From Hyphomicrobiaceae bacterium (GTDB taxonomy: Bacteria > Pseudomonadota > Alphaproteobacteria > Rhizobiales > Hyphomicrobiaceae), in contig JAHDXT010000001.1 in assembly GCA_023384095.1 (NCBI GenBank), forward strand, positions 186,001 through 250,000: 64,000 nt of DNA, in the 5' to 3' direction. This document shows positions 36,707 through 44,901 of this stretch, piece after piece; the stretch's first letter is position 1, and every line of letters begins with the position of its first letter. Both the position numbers and the translations under genes were made by a program. The notes under the pieces are model-generated. The model saw only the letters and a list, made by a program, of their open reading frames with translations. It did no database searches and was not told where the DNA came from.

Positions 36707-37630
36707 GTGAACGACAGTCACCTGCCGATCATCGACGCTCATCATCACTTCTGGAACCTCGGCCTTGGCCGCCATCCCTGGCTTGCGCCCGACGCCCTGA
36801 TTCCGTTCCGGTATGGCGACTACTCGAGCCTGAAGAGCACCTTCATGCCAGAGGAGTACCGGGCCGTCTCGGCCGGTCATAACGTGGTGGCTACCGTCAC
36901 CATGGAAGGCGAATGGGACGAGGACGATCCCGTCGCGGAAAGCGCCTGGATCAGCGGCGTGGCGGAGGACCACGGCACGCCCATGGCCCACGTGGCGCGG
37001 GCCTTCCTGCATCGGGCCGATGCCGAGGAGGTGCTCGCCGGCCATGCAGGTTTCCCGATCGTGCGCGGCATCCGTCACAAGCCCGTGGCCGCTGCCGCGC
37101 CGGACAGGATCGAGAGGGGGACGCGTGGCTCCATGTCGGACCCGGCGTGGCGGCGCGGCTACGCAATGCTCTCCCGGCACGGGCTGCATTTCGAGCTGCA
37201 GGCGCCGTGGTGGCATGTCGACGAGCTGCTCGATCTCATGGCCGCCCACCCCGAGACGCCGGTGGTCGTCAATCACACCTTCCTGCCGGCCGACCGCAGC
37301 CCGGAGGGGCTCGACGGATGGCGGACGGCGCTGAAGCGCGCAGCGTCCGCGCCGCAGACGACGATCAAGATTTCCGGCATCGGGCTCGCGGGCCGTCCGT
37401 GGAGCCTCGCCGACAACCGCGCCATCATTCGCGACACGATCGAGATCTTCGGTCCCGACCGCTGCCTGTTCGCGTCGAACTTCCCGGTCGACGGGCTGTG
37501 CGGCAGCTTCGAGGCGATCTACTCGGGCTACAAAGAGGCAACCGCGGACCTGCCACGGGCGGACCGGCTGAGGCTCTTCCACGACAACGCCATCCGCGTC
37601 TACAGGCTGCCCATCGCACCCACCGCCTGA
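36707..37630 (+). CDS. amidohydrolase family 2 (lactonase/decarboxylase-like)
   Basis: A TIM-barrel metal hydrolase, 307 aa. The metal-binding HxH lies in IIDAHHHFWNL (about residues 8-18), a start typical of 2-pyrone-4,6-dicarboxylate lactonase, L-rhamnono-/L-fuconolactone hydrolases and related enzymes. A His in VVVNHTFLP and the final Asp region LFASNFPVDGL complete the active-site pattern. The GTG at 36707 follows GGGAGG. It lies between the Bug gene and the cyclase (15-nt gap to the latter), so it shares their pathway; the substrate, perhaps a lactone of a sugar acid or aromatic acid, is not determined. Confidence 0.87.
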   Translation: MNDSHLPIIDAHHHFWNLGLGRHPWLAPDALIPFRYGDYSSLKSTFMPEEYRAVSAGHNVVATVTMEGEWDEDDPVAESAWISGVAEDHGTPMAHVARAFLHRADAEEVLAGHAGFPIVRGIRHKPVAAAAPDRIERGTRGSMSDPAWRRGYAMLSRHGLHFELQAPWWHVDELLDLMAAHPETPVVVNHTFLPADRSPEGLDGWRTALKRAASAPQTTIKISGIGLAGRPWSLADNRAIIRDTIEIFGPDRCLFASNFPVDGLCGSFEAIYSGYKEATADLPRADRLRLFHDNAIRVYRLPIAPTA

Positions 37631-37645
37631 CGGAGCCCGCCGCGC

Positions 37646-38314
37646 ATGCGCATCATCGACCTCACCATGCCGATCATCACCGATCACGTGCGCTGGAAGG
37701 CGGAGCGCACCGTCGCCGGCGACACGACCAAAGGCGACCTGTTTCAGGTCACGACGCTGAAGGTGTCCTGCCACTCCTTCACCCACGTCGACGCGCGCCG
37801 CCACTACTTCGGCGATGGCGCCGCCATCGAGGCGACGCCGCTCGAGGACGTCGTCGGCGACGCGGCGGTGATCGACCTCATGGATGTCGAGCCCGACGAG
37901 GCGGTGGGGCCGGAGAAGCTCGCGGCCCGTTTCGCCCATGCGCGGCCCGGCGACAGGATCCTCTTCAAGTCCGGCTGGGACACGAAGCGGTCCTTCCGCA
38001 CGAGGGAGTTCTGGCTCGATGCACCCTACCTGACGCGCGAGGCTGCGCTGTTCCTGAAGGACAAGGGCGTGCGCACGATCGCCTACGACTTCCCGCAGGA
38101 CTATGCCATCCGCCTGCTGCTGCACGGCGAGGTGCGCCCCATCGAGGAGCACGTGACGCACGACATCCTGCTGCGCGCCGGCGTCAACATGATCGAGTAC
38201 GTCGTCAACACGGCGGCTCTCAGCGAGGAGCGGGTGCTGCTCTCGGCCGCCCCGCTCAAGATCCCTGGCGCGGACGGCGCCCCCGCCCGCGTCTACGCCA
38301 TCGAAGGGCGCTGA
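37646..38314 (+). CDS. cyclase-family metal hydrolase (KynB-like)
   Basis: It belongs to the family that includes kynurenine formamidase KynB and isatin hydrolase; 222 aa. The metal-binding motif HxxTHxDxxxH is seen as HSFTHVDARRHYF (about residues 43-55), and IDLTMPI opens the protein as usual. FKSGWDTKR and the C-terminal VNTAAL segment also fit. No tryptophan-degradation genes are nearby, so a ring-opening or formamide-hydrolysing step in the PdxA/Bug/amidohydrolase pathway is more likely. It is the last gene of that four-gene run. Confidence 0.87.
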   Translation: MRIIDLTMPIITDHVRWKAERTVAGDTTKGDLFQVTTLKVSCHSFTHVDARRHYFGDGAAIEATPLEDVVGDAAVIDLMDVEPDEAVGPEKLAARFAHARPGDRILFKSGWDTKRSFRTREFWLDAPYLTREAALFLKDKGVRTIAYDFPQDYAIRLLLHGEVRPIEEHVTHDILLRAGVNMIEYVVNTAALSEERVLLSAAPLKIPGADGAPARVYAIEGR

Positions 38315-38446
38315 GGGACCGGCTTGTCGTCCTCTTCGAGGTCCAACCTGCCGCATCGGCGCATGACGTTTCTGTGGGACGGGGTCAGCCGCTCACCGGC
38401 TTTGCCGACCCTCGATGACGAAACGATTCCCACTGCATACCCACAC

Positions 38447-38474
38447 CGTCATTCCCGCGGAGGCGGGAATCCAC
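38447..38474. repeat. dispersed palindrome of the CGTCATTCCCGC type
   Basis: 8-bp arms (38451-38458 and 38463-38470) around a short centre, continuing into a TCCAC end. This is the widely scattered proteobacterial intergenic element of that look. It lies in the 443-nt gap 38315-38757, which holds repeats only and no gene. Confidence 0.65.
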
Positions 38475-38578
38475 GACACGCCGCAGATCAGATATGGAGA
38501 GTTGCGTGGATGGCCGCCTTCGCGGCATGACGGAAGGAAGGGACCACGCGGGACACTGCCCTTCGGCTCAGTTTCGTT

Positions 38579-38602
38579 TCAGACCCGGCCGGGTCTGGCC
38601 CC
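38579..38602. repeat. palindrome related to the element at 36632
   Basis: A 7-bp stem of CAGACCC/GGGTCTG with a GGCC centre, then GCCCCG. It shares the GGGTCAGACCC theme with 36632-36661. Partial GGGGTCAGC copies at about 38381 and 38617 flank it. Confidence 0.55.
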
Positions 38603-38757
38603 GACGCGTGTCGGATGGGGTCAGCGGCTCAGGTGACGCTCGACCGTGACCCGCATCCTTCCGCGTCTGTCGAGTTGGCGATGACAGCCTCTGGCATCAT
38701 GGATATGATCGTCGCCCACCGGCTGCCGGCCGGACCGTCTCATGGAGGAGGGAAGGT

Positions 38758-40344
38758 ATGTCGACGGGAGCCAGGCTTCTCGTTTCCACGTTGCTTGCAG
38801 GTGCCTTGCTGATCGGAGCGGCCGAGGCCCGATCGGTGAAATGGGCGCGATCCGGCGACTCGCTGACGCTCGATCCGCACGCCCAGAACGAAGGTCCCAC
38901 GCACGCGCTGGCCCATCACATCTACGAGCCGCTGATCATCCGCGACAACCAGGGCAAGCCGCTGCCGGCGCTGGCCGTATCCTGGATGATCACGTCCGAC
39001 CCCACGGTCTGGGAATTCAAGCTGCGCGAGGGCGTCAAGTTCCACGACGGCACCCCGTTCACCGCCGACGACGTCATCTTCTCCTATGACCGCGCCCGCC
39101 AGCCGACCTCCGACATGAAGTCGCTGCTGTCCTCCATCGACGCGCTGATCAAGGTCGACGACCACACGCTGCAGATCAAGACCAAGGGCCCCAATCCGCT
39201 GCTGCCGGCCAACCTCACCGACCTGTTCATCATGAGCAAGGCGTGGGCGGAGAAGAACAACGCCACCAAGGTGCAGGATTTCAAGAACAAGGAGGAGAAC
39301 TACGCGGTCCGCAACGCCAACGGAACCGGGCCGTTCGTGCTCATCAGCCGCGAGCCCGACGTGAAGACGGTTATGCGCCGCAACGAGAGCTACTGGGGCA
39401 AGGGGCAGGTGCCGCTCGAGATCACGGAGCTCGTCTATACGCCGATCAAGGCGGACGCCACGCGGATCGCCGCGCTGCTGTCGGGCGAGGTCGATTTCGT
39501 CCAGGACGTGCCCGTGCAGGACATCCAGCGGCTGCAGGGCGACGACAAGCTGCGCGTCGCCGTCGGCCCCGAGAACCGCTCGATCTTCCTCGGCATGAAC
39601 GTCGGCGATCCAGAGCTCAAGACCTCGAACATCAAAGGCAAGAACCCGTTCGCCGACAAGCGGGTGCGCCACGCCATCAACATGGCGGTCAACCGCCAGG
39701 CCATCCAGCGCGTGGTGATGCGCGGCCAGTCGATCCCGACCGGCATCATCGCCCCGCCGGGGGTCAACGGCTACACCAAGGACCTCGACGTCATCCCGCC
39801 CAACGACGCCGCCAAGGCCAAGGCCATGCTGGCCGAGGCCGGCTATCCGGACGGCTTCTCGGTGACTTTCCACTGCCCGAACGACCGCTACGTGAACGAC
39901 GAGGCGATCTGCCAGGCCGTGGTCGGGCAGCTCGCGCAGATCGGCATCAAGGCCAACCTCGTCTCGCAGTCGAAATCCATCCACTTCCCGCTCATCCAGA
40001 AGAACGAAGCGGATTTCTACCTGCTCGGGTGGGGCGTGCCGACCTTCGACAGCCATTACATCTTCACCTTCCTCTACCACACCAAGACCGACAAGGAGGG
40101 CGGCTGGAACGGCACCCGCTACTCCAACCCCGAGATCGATGCGATGACCGTCGGCCTGACCAAGGAGACCGACCTCAACAAGCGCAACCAGACGATCGCG
40201 CAGATGTGGAAGGTCCTCCAGGACCAGACGATCTATATCCCGATCCACGTCCAGACGCTGGCCTATGCGATGAAGCCGGACCTCGAGATCCCGGTCGACA
40301 TCTCGAACCAGCCGAAGCTGAAGTTCGTCAAGATCAAGAAATAG
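38758..40344 (+). CDS. peptide ABC transporter periplasmic binding protein (SBP family 5)
   Basis: Periplasmic receptor of a dipeptide/oligopeptide or related importer, 528 aa. The signal peptide spans about residues 1-24 (ending AEA-R). Family 5 hallmarks: SGDSLTLDPHAQNEG, WEFKLREGVKFHDGTPFTADDVIFSYDR, the NPFADKRVRHAINMAVNR helix and a C-terminal IYIPIHVQTLAYAMKP. It starts a dpp-like operon with two permease and two ATPase genes. Family 5 proteins also bind nickel, sugars or glutathione, so peptides are the default guess only. A 9-bp hairpin follows the stop. Confidence 0.92.
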   Translation: MSTGARLLVSTLLAGALLIGAAEARSVKWARSGDSLTLDPHAQNEGPTHALAHHIYEPLIIRDNQGKPLPALAVSWMITSDPTVWEFKLREGVKFHDGTPFTADDVIFSYDRARQPTSDMKSLLSSIDALIKVDDHTLQIKTKGPNPLLPANLTDLFIMSKAWAEKNNATKVQDFKNKEENYAVRNANGTGPFVLISREPDVKTVMRRNESYWGKGQVPLEITELVYTPIKADATRIAALLSGEVDFVQDVPVQDIQRLQGDDKLRVAVGPENRSIFLGMNVGDPELKTSNIKGKNPFADKRVRHAINMAVNRQAIQRVVMRGQSIPTGIIAPPGVNGYTKDLDVIPPNDAAKAKAMLAEAGYPDGFSVTFHCPNDRYVNDEAICQAVVGQLAQIGIKANLVSQSKSIHFPLIQKNEADFYLLGWGVPTFDSHYIFTFLYHTKTDKEGGWNGTRYSNPEIDAMTVGLTKETDLNKRNQTIAQMWKVLQDQTIYIPIHVQTLAYAMKPDLEIPVDISNQPKLKFVKIKK

Positions 40345-40355
40345 CGAGCACAGGA

Positions 40356-40378
40356 GAGCCGGCGGCACGCGCCGGCTC
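40356..40378. other. 9-bp hairpin after the dppA-like gene
   Basis: Arms 40356-40364 and 40370-40378 with a 5-nt loop, 11 nt after the binding-protein stop and 18 nt before the permease start. No T run follows. Position and form parallel the hairpins after aapJ and phnD. Confidence 0.65.
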
Positions 40379-40396
40379 CCGTCACCCCGGGCCGCA

Positions 40397-41380
40397 ATGG
40401 TCGCCTATGCCCTCAGAAGCCTCGCCCAGGCGATCCTGGTGCTTCTGGCCGTCGGCCTGATCGCCTTCTCGATGTTCCGCTTCGTCGGCGACCCGGTCGC
40501 CAACCTGGTGGGGCAGGAGGCGAGCCAGGCGGACCGGCGCGAGCTCACCCAGCGCCTCGGCCTCGACGATCCCTTCATCGTGCAGTTCGGCCGCTTCGTG
40601 GCCGACGTGGCTCAGGGCGAGCTCGGCATGTCCTACCGGCACGGCCGCAAGGTGTCGGACCTGATCGCCGAGAAGCTGCCCGCGACCGTCGAGCTGGCTT
40701 TCCTCTCCGCCCTCTTCGCGACCGTCGCCGGCATAGTCCTCGGGGTCTTTACCGCCATCCGGCGCAACGGCTGGCTGACCCATGTCATCATGACCGCCTC
40801 GCTCGCCGGCGTCAGCCTGCCGACGTTCCTGATCGGCATCGGGCTCATCTACCTGTTCGCGGTGGAGCTCAGGTGGCTGCCCTCGTTCGGACGCGGCGAG
40901 ACGGTGAGGATCGGCTGGTGGTCGACCGGCCTGCTGACGGAATCGGGGCGCCAGTCCCTCATCATGCCCGTGCTGACGCTGGCCTTCTACCAGCTCACGC
41001 TCATCATGCGGCTGGTGCGGGCGCAGATGCTGGAGACGCTGCGGACTGATTACGTCAAGTTCGCGCGGGCCCGGGGCCTCCCCGAGCACCGCATCCATTT
41101 CAAGCACGCGCTGCGCAACACGCTGATCCCCGTGGTGACGGTTGCGGGCCTGCAGCTCGGGTCGGTGATCGCGTTCGCCATCGTCACCGAGAGCGTGTTC
41201 CAGTGGCCGGGGCTGGGCGCGCTGTTCGTGCAGGCGGTGCAGTTCGTCGACATCCCGGTGATGGCGACGTACCTGCTTTTCGTCGCGCTCGTGTTCGTGG
41301 TCGTCAACCTGATCGTCGACCTGCTCTACTACGCGCTCGACCCGCGCCTGCGCGCGGGACGCGCTCTGGCTGCGAAATAG
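40397..41380 (+). CDS. peptide ABC transporter permease (DppB type)
   Basis: Inner-membrane permease, 327 aa, with the N-terminal DppB/OppB segment (MVAYALRSLAQAILVLLAVG) and five further membrane spans. The family marker near the start is FVGDPVANLVGQEA. The EAA loop is TDYVKFARARGLPEHRIHFK (about residues 215-235), then RNTLIPVVTVAGLQLG. The second gene of the operon, it is 11 nt upstream of the DppC-type gene. Confidence 0.92.
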   Translation: MVAYALRSLAQAILVLLAVGLIAFSMFRFVGDPVANLVGQEASQADRRELTQRLGLDDPFIVQFGRFVADVAQGELGMSYRHGRKVSDLIAEKLPATVELAFLSALFATVAGIVLGVFTAIRRNGWLTHVIMTASLAGVSLPTFLIGIGLIYLFAVELRWLPSFGRGETVRIGWWSTGLLTESGRQSLIMPVLTLAFYQLTLIMRLVRAQMLETLRTDYVKFARARGLPEHRIHFKHALRNTLIPVVTVAGLQLGSVIAFAIVTESVFQWPGLGALFVQAVQFVDIPVMATYLLFVALVFVVVNLIVDLLYYALDPRLRAGRALAAK

Positions 41381-41391
41381 GGCGGGTGCCG

Positions 41392-42351
41392 ATGCAGCAG
41401 CTCCAGCCGACGCGCGTCACCCGGACCCGATCGCTCCGAGCCGGCCTGTTCCGTGCCTGGGATTCGGATCTCGCCTGGAGCTACCGGCGCTCGCCCGTGG
41501 CGATCGTCGCCAGCCTGACCACGGCGCTGATCCTGCTGCTGGCGCTGCTCGCGCCCTGGGTGGCGCCGCAGGACGCGTTCGATCCGGGAGCCATCCGCCT
41601 CGACGACGGGTTCCTGGAGCCGATGCAGCGCAGCCCGGGCACCGGCATGCTGCATGTGCTCGGCACCGACAGCCAGGGCCGCGACCTCCTCTCGGCCATC
41701 CTCTACGGCAGCCGCGTATCGCTCCTCGTCGGCTTTGCCGCGGTCGGCTTCTCGATGGCGCTCGGCGTCACGCTCGGGCTCATCGCAGGATTCATCGGCG
41801 GCCGCACCGACGCGGTCATCATGCGCATTGCCGACGTGCAGCTTTCCTTTCCCGCGATCCTGATCGCGCTGCTCGTGTTCGGCGTCGGGCGCGGGCTGAT
41901 CCCCCCGTCCCGGCACGAGGAGATGGCGGTCATCGTGCTCATCGTGGCCATCGGCCTGTCGCACTGGGCGCAGTACGCCCGCACGGTGCGCGGCTCGACC
42001 ATGGTGGAGAAGGGCAAGGAGTACGTGCAGGCGGCCCGCGTCATGGGCCGGCGGCCGTTCGCCATCATGGGCGAGCACGTGCTGCCCAACGTGGTCGGCC
42101 CGGTGCTGGTGATCGCCACCATCAACCTGGCGCTGGCGGTCATCGAGGAGGCGACGCTGTCGTTCCTCGGCGTCGGCGTGCCGCCGACCCAGCCTTCGCT
42201 CGGCACGCTGATCCGCGTCGGTCAGCAGTTCCTGTTCTCGGGCGAGTGGTGGATTCTGCTGTTCCCCTCGCTGGCGCTCATCGTCCTGGCGCTCGCCATC
42301 AACCTGCTCGGCGACTGGCTGCGGGATGCCTTGAACCCGAGGCTGAAATGA
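41392..42351 (+). CDS. peptide ABC transporter permease (DppC type)
   Basis: Partner permease, 319 aa from the ATG at 41392 (a GTG two codons earlier is possible). DppC hallmarks: an N-terminal membrane segment preceded by SPVAIVASLTTALILLLALL, HVLGTDSQGRDLLSAILYGSR, and the EAA loop GKEYVQAARVMGRRPFAIMG. The end EEATLSFLGVGVPPTQPSLG is also diagnostic. The stop is followed by a 535-nt repeat-rich gap before the ATPase genes, which is unusual inside such an operon. Confidence 0.92.
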   Translation: MQQLQPTRVTRTRSLRAGLFRAWDSDLAWSYRRSPVAIVASLTTALILLLALLAPWVAPQDAFDPGAIRLDDGFLEPMQRSPGTGMLHVLGTDSQGRDLLSAILYGSRVSLLVGFAAVGFSMALGVTLGLIAGFIGGRTDAVIMRIADVQLSFPAILIALLVFGVGRGLIPPSRHEEMAVIVLIVAIGLSHWAQYARTVRGSTMVEKGKEYVQAARVMGRRPFAIMGEHVLPNVVGPVLVIATINLALAVIEEATLSFLGVGVPPTQPSLGTLIRVGQQFLFSGEWWILLFPSLALIVLALAINLLGDWLRDALNPRLK

Positions 42352-42413
42352 AATTCGCAACAGGGACCAGCACCCTTCGAGCCCTCCCCTGGGATGGCGA
42401 GGGAGCGGGCCCA

Positions 42414-42531
42414 CTTGCAGCCCTCCCCTTGACGGGGAGGGCGGCGCGGCGGAGCCGCGCGGGTGGGGTGGGGCGGCAACTGAGACGCTGGTGCAGAGCC
42501 ACTCCCACCCCCAACCCCTCCCCGCAAGGGC
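42414..42531. repeat. intergenic mosaic repeat, copy A
   Basis: About 118 bp of G/C-rich sequence built from CCCTCCCCTTGACGGGGAGG, a GGCGGCGCGGCGGAGCCGCG palindrome, a GGGTGGGG run and a CCTCCCCGCAAGGG arm. It matches copy B (42700-42822) almost base for base, and copy C (52636-52757) in inverse orientation. It lies in the 535-nt gap 42352-42886. Confidence 0.85.
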
Positions 42532-42663
42532 AGGGCTACCGCATATGGCTGCGACGACGGCCCGACGCGCAAGTTCGGGATCGTGCGAGGGGGTGCCGCG
42601 CAACAATCGAATCCAGGAGCCCATCGCCGAGCAAGATCGGAATTCACTGCGGTCATATGCGAT

Positions 42664-42822
42664 TCCCCTCCCCGCAAGGGGGAGGGGAGAAGGGGGCAAT
42701 TGCAGCCCTCCCCTTGACGGGAAGGGCGGCGCGGCGGAGCCGCGCGGGCGGGGTGGGGCGGCAACTGAGACGCTGGTACAGAGGCACCCCCACCCCCAAC
42801 CCCTCCCCGCAAGGGGGAGGGG
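42664..42822. repeat. intergenic mosaic repeat, copy B with an extra half-element
   Basis: 42700-42822 repeats copy A with a handful of changes. It is preceded at 42664-42688 by another CCTCCCCGCAAGGGGGAGG palindrome, so the unit seems to have been duplicated or inserted next to an older half. No ORF of credible composition covers it. Confidence 0.85.
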
Positions 42823-42886
42823 AGATGGTGGGCGGGGGCCCCATTTGCCTCGTGCCGCCTGGCTGCCGACGCATGGAGCATTGGCC

Positions 42887-43870
42887 ATGACGGCTCCGGT
42901 GCTCTCCGTTCGCAACCTGAGTGTCGCGTTCGCCACGAGGCGGGCCGATCTCGTCGCGATCGAGGATGCGTCGTTCGATATCGCCGAAGGCGAGGTGCTG
43001 GGCATCGTCGGTGAGTCCGGGGCAGGCAAGTCGGTGACGGGCGCCGCCATCATCGGGCTCATCGAGCCGCCCGGCCGCATCACGGCGGGCGAGATCCGTC
43101 TCACGGGCCAGCGCATCGACAACCTGCCGCTCGCCGCCATGCGCCGGATCCGCGGCAAGCGCATCGGCATGGTGTTCCAGGACCCGCTGACAAGTCTCAA
43201 TCCGCTGTTCCGGATCGGCGACCAGATCGTCGAGACGATGGCGGTCCACCTCGACATCCCGGCCGCACAGGCCCGCGAGCGCGCCATCGCGCTCCTGGGC
43301 GAGGTCGGCATCCCTGCCCCGGAGCAGCGCTTCGATGCCTATCCGCACGAGCTGTCCGGCGGCATGCGCCAGCGTGTCGTGCTGGCAATGGTGCTATGCA
43401 CCAATCCGGAGCTGATCATCGCCGACGAGCCGACCACGGCGCTCGACGTCTCCGTACAGGCCCAGATCATCGCGCTCATCAAGGGCCTGGCCAGGAGCCA
43501 CGGCACCTCGGTCATGCTGATCACGCACGATATGGGCGTCATCGCGGAGATCGCGGACCGCGTCGCCGTCATGTATGCGGGCCGCATCGTCGAGATCGGC
43601 CAGGTGCGCGACGTGCTGAAGCGGTCGCGCCATCCTTACACGCAGGGCCTGATGGGCTCCATCCCGACGCTGACGGGCGAGGCGGGCCGGCTCGTCCAGA
43701 TCGCCGGCGCCATGCCCCGGCTCAACGCCCGGCCGTCGGGCTGCGCCTTCAACCCGCGCTGCCCGCGGGCGGTCGATCTCTGCCGGACCTCGCGGCCTGA
43801 GCTGACGGGCGACGGCCGGGCGCAGGTGGCGTGCTGGCTGGCGGCCGAGCCGCAAGGAGCCACGCCATGA
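42887..43870 (+). CDS. peptide ABC transporter ATPase (DppD type)
   Basis: First ATPase of the importer, 327 aa. Walker A is GESGAGKS (about residues 41-48), the signature is LSGGMRQRVVLAM and Walker B is LIIADEPTTALDVSVQAQI. The OppD/DppD C-terminal extension has GCAFNPRCPRAVDLC, with the Cys residues seen in this group, some of which bind an Fe-S cluster. The ATG at 42887 follows GGAG at a spacing of about 10. The next gene overlaps by ATGA (43867-43870). Confidence 0.93.
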   Translation: MTAPVLSVRNLSVAFATRRADLVAIEDASFDIAEGEVLGIVGESGAGKSVTGAAIIGLIEPPGRITAGEIRLTGQRIDNLPLAAMRRIRGKRIGMVFQDPLTSLNPLFRIGDQIVETMAVHLDIPAAQARERAIALLGEVGIPAPEQRFDAYPHELSGGMRQRVVLAMVLCTNPELIIADEPTTALDVSVQAQIIALIKGLARSHGTSVMLITHDMGVIAEIADRVAVMYAGRIVEIGQVRDVLKRSRHPYTQGLMGSIPTLTGEAGRLVQIAGAMPRLNARPSGCAFNPRCPRAVDLCRTSRPELTGDGRAQVACWLAAEPQGATP

Positions 43871-44865
43871 GCCCGGCGGCCCTGGTCGAGGTCGAACGGC
43901 TCTGGCGGGAGTTCGACGTCTCGGGCCCGCTGCTCAACCGCCTCGTGGAGGGCCGGCCGCGGCAGACGCTGACCGCCTTGGCCGACGTGTCCTTCGCCAT
44001 CGGCCGGCGCGAGACGTTCGCGCTCGTCGGCGAATCCGGATCGGGCAAGTCGACCATCGCCAGGATCATCGTCGGCCTGCTGCCGCCGAGCGCGGGCGAT
44101 GTGCGCATCGACGGCGTGTCCATGAGCAGCGCCGCCGCCCGCGCGGCGCGCGCCGATCTGCGCCGGCGCATCCAGATGATCTTCCAGGACCCCTACGCCA
44201 GCCTCAATCCCCGCTGGCGTGTCGACCGCATCATCGCCGAGCCGCTGCGCGCATTCGGGCTGATCCGGGATCGGCAGGAGATCGAGGGGCGCGTCGCCGA
44301 GCTGCTCGGCCTCGTCGGTCTCGACCCGGCGGACGGGCGCAAGTACCCGCACGAGTTCTCCGGCGGCCAGCGGCAGCGCGTCGCCATCGCCCGCGCGCTG
44401 GCAGCAAACCCGGAGTTCATCGTCTGCGACGAGCCGACCTCTGCGCTCGACGTCTCGGTCCAGGCGCAGATCCTGAACCTGATGCGCGACCTGCAGGACC
44501 GGCTGGGGCTGACCTATCTGTTCATCAGCCACAACCTCGCTGTCGTGCGGCACATGGCGACCCGCATCGGCGTGCTCTACCTCGGGCGGCTGGTCGAGGT
44601 GGCCCCGCCGCGCGACCTGTTCGCCAGCCCGCGGCACCCTTACACGCGCATGCTGCTCGACGCCGTGCCGGACCTGGAGATGACCGGCCGCGTGCGCCGG
44701 TCTGTCGAAGGCGAGGTCCCGAACCCGATCGACCCGCCGAAGGGCTGCGGATTCCATCCGCGTTGCCCCTTCCAGACCGAGCGCTGCCGCCGCGAGACGC
44801 CGGCGCTGGTCTCCCTCGAGGACCGGCTGATCGCCTGCCACGGCATATCCGAAGGGCGGATATGA
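43867..44865 (+). CDS. peptide ABC transporter ATPase (DppF type)
   Basis: Second ATPase, 332 aa. Walker A is GESGSGKST (about residues 57-65), followed by the OppF-type MIFQDPYASLNPRWRVDRII; the signature is [15 protein letters not shown] and Walker B is [19 protein letters not shown]. The C-terminal extension has GCGFHPRCPFQTERC. The start overlaps the DppD stop, so both ATPases are made in step. It is convergent with phaC. Confidence 0.93.
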   Translation: MSPAALVEVERLWREFDVSGPLLNRLVEGRPRQTLTALADVSFAIGRRETFALVGESGSGKSTIARIIVGLLPPSAGDVRIDGVSMSSAAARAARADLRRRIQMIFQDPYASLNPRWRVDRIIAEPLRAFGLIRDRQEIEGRVAELLGLVGLDPADGRKYPHEFSGGQRQRVAIARALAANPEFIVCDEPTSALDVSVQAQILNLMRDLQDRLGLTYLFISHNLAVVRHMATRIGVLYLGRLVEVAPPRDLFASPRHPYTRMLLDAVPDLEMTGRVRRSVEGEVPNPIDPPKGCGFHPRCPFQTERCRRETPALVSLEDRLIACHGISEGRI

Positions 44866-44901
44866 GCGGGTCCGGCCGGGCCCGGCCTCGCGGGTCGGCC
44901 C

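Noticed and set aside
42246-42890. 214-codon frame covering the repeat-filled gap between the DppC- and DppD-type genes
   Set aside because: Its middle consists of translated palindromic repeats occurring twice, so it is not a protein gene.
44873-44886. GGCCGGGCCCGGCC palindrome between the convergent DppF-type and phaC genes, considered as a terminator
   Set aside because: It is a short self-complementary run with no loop or T tract; random occurrence is likely at this GC content.
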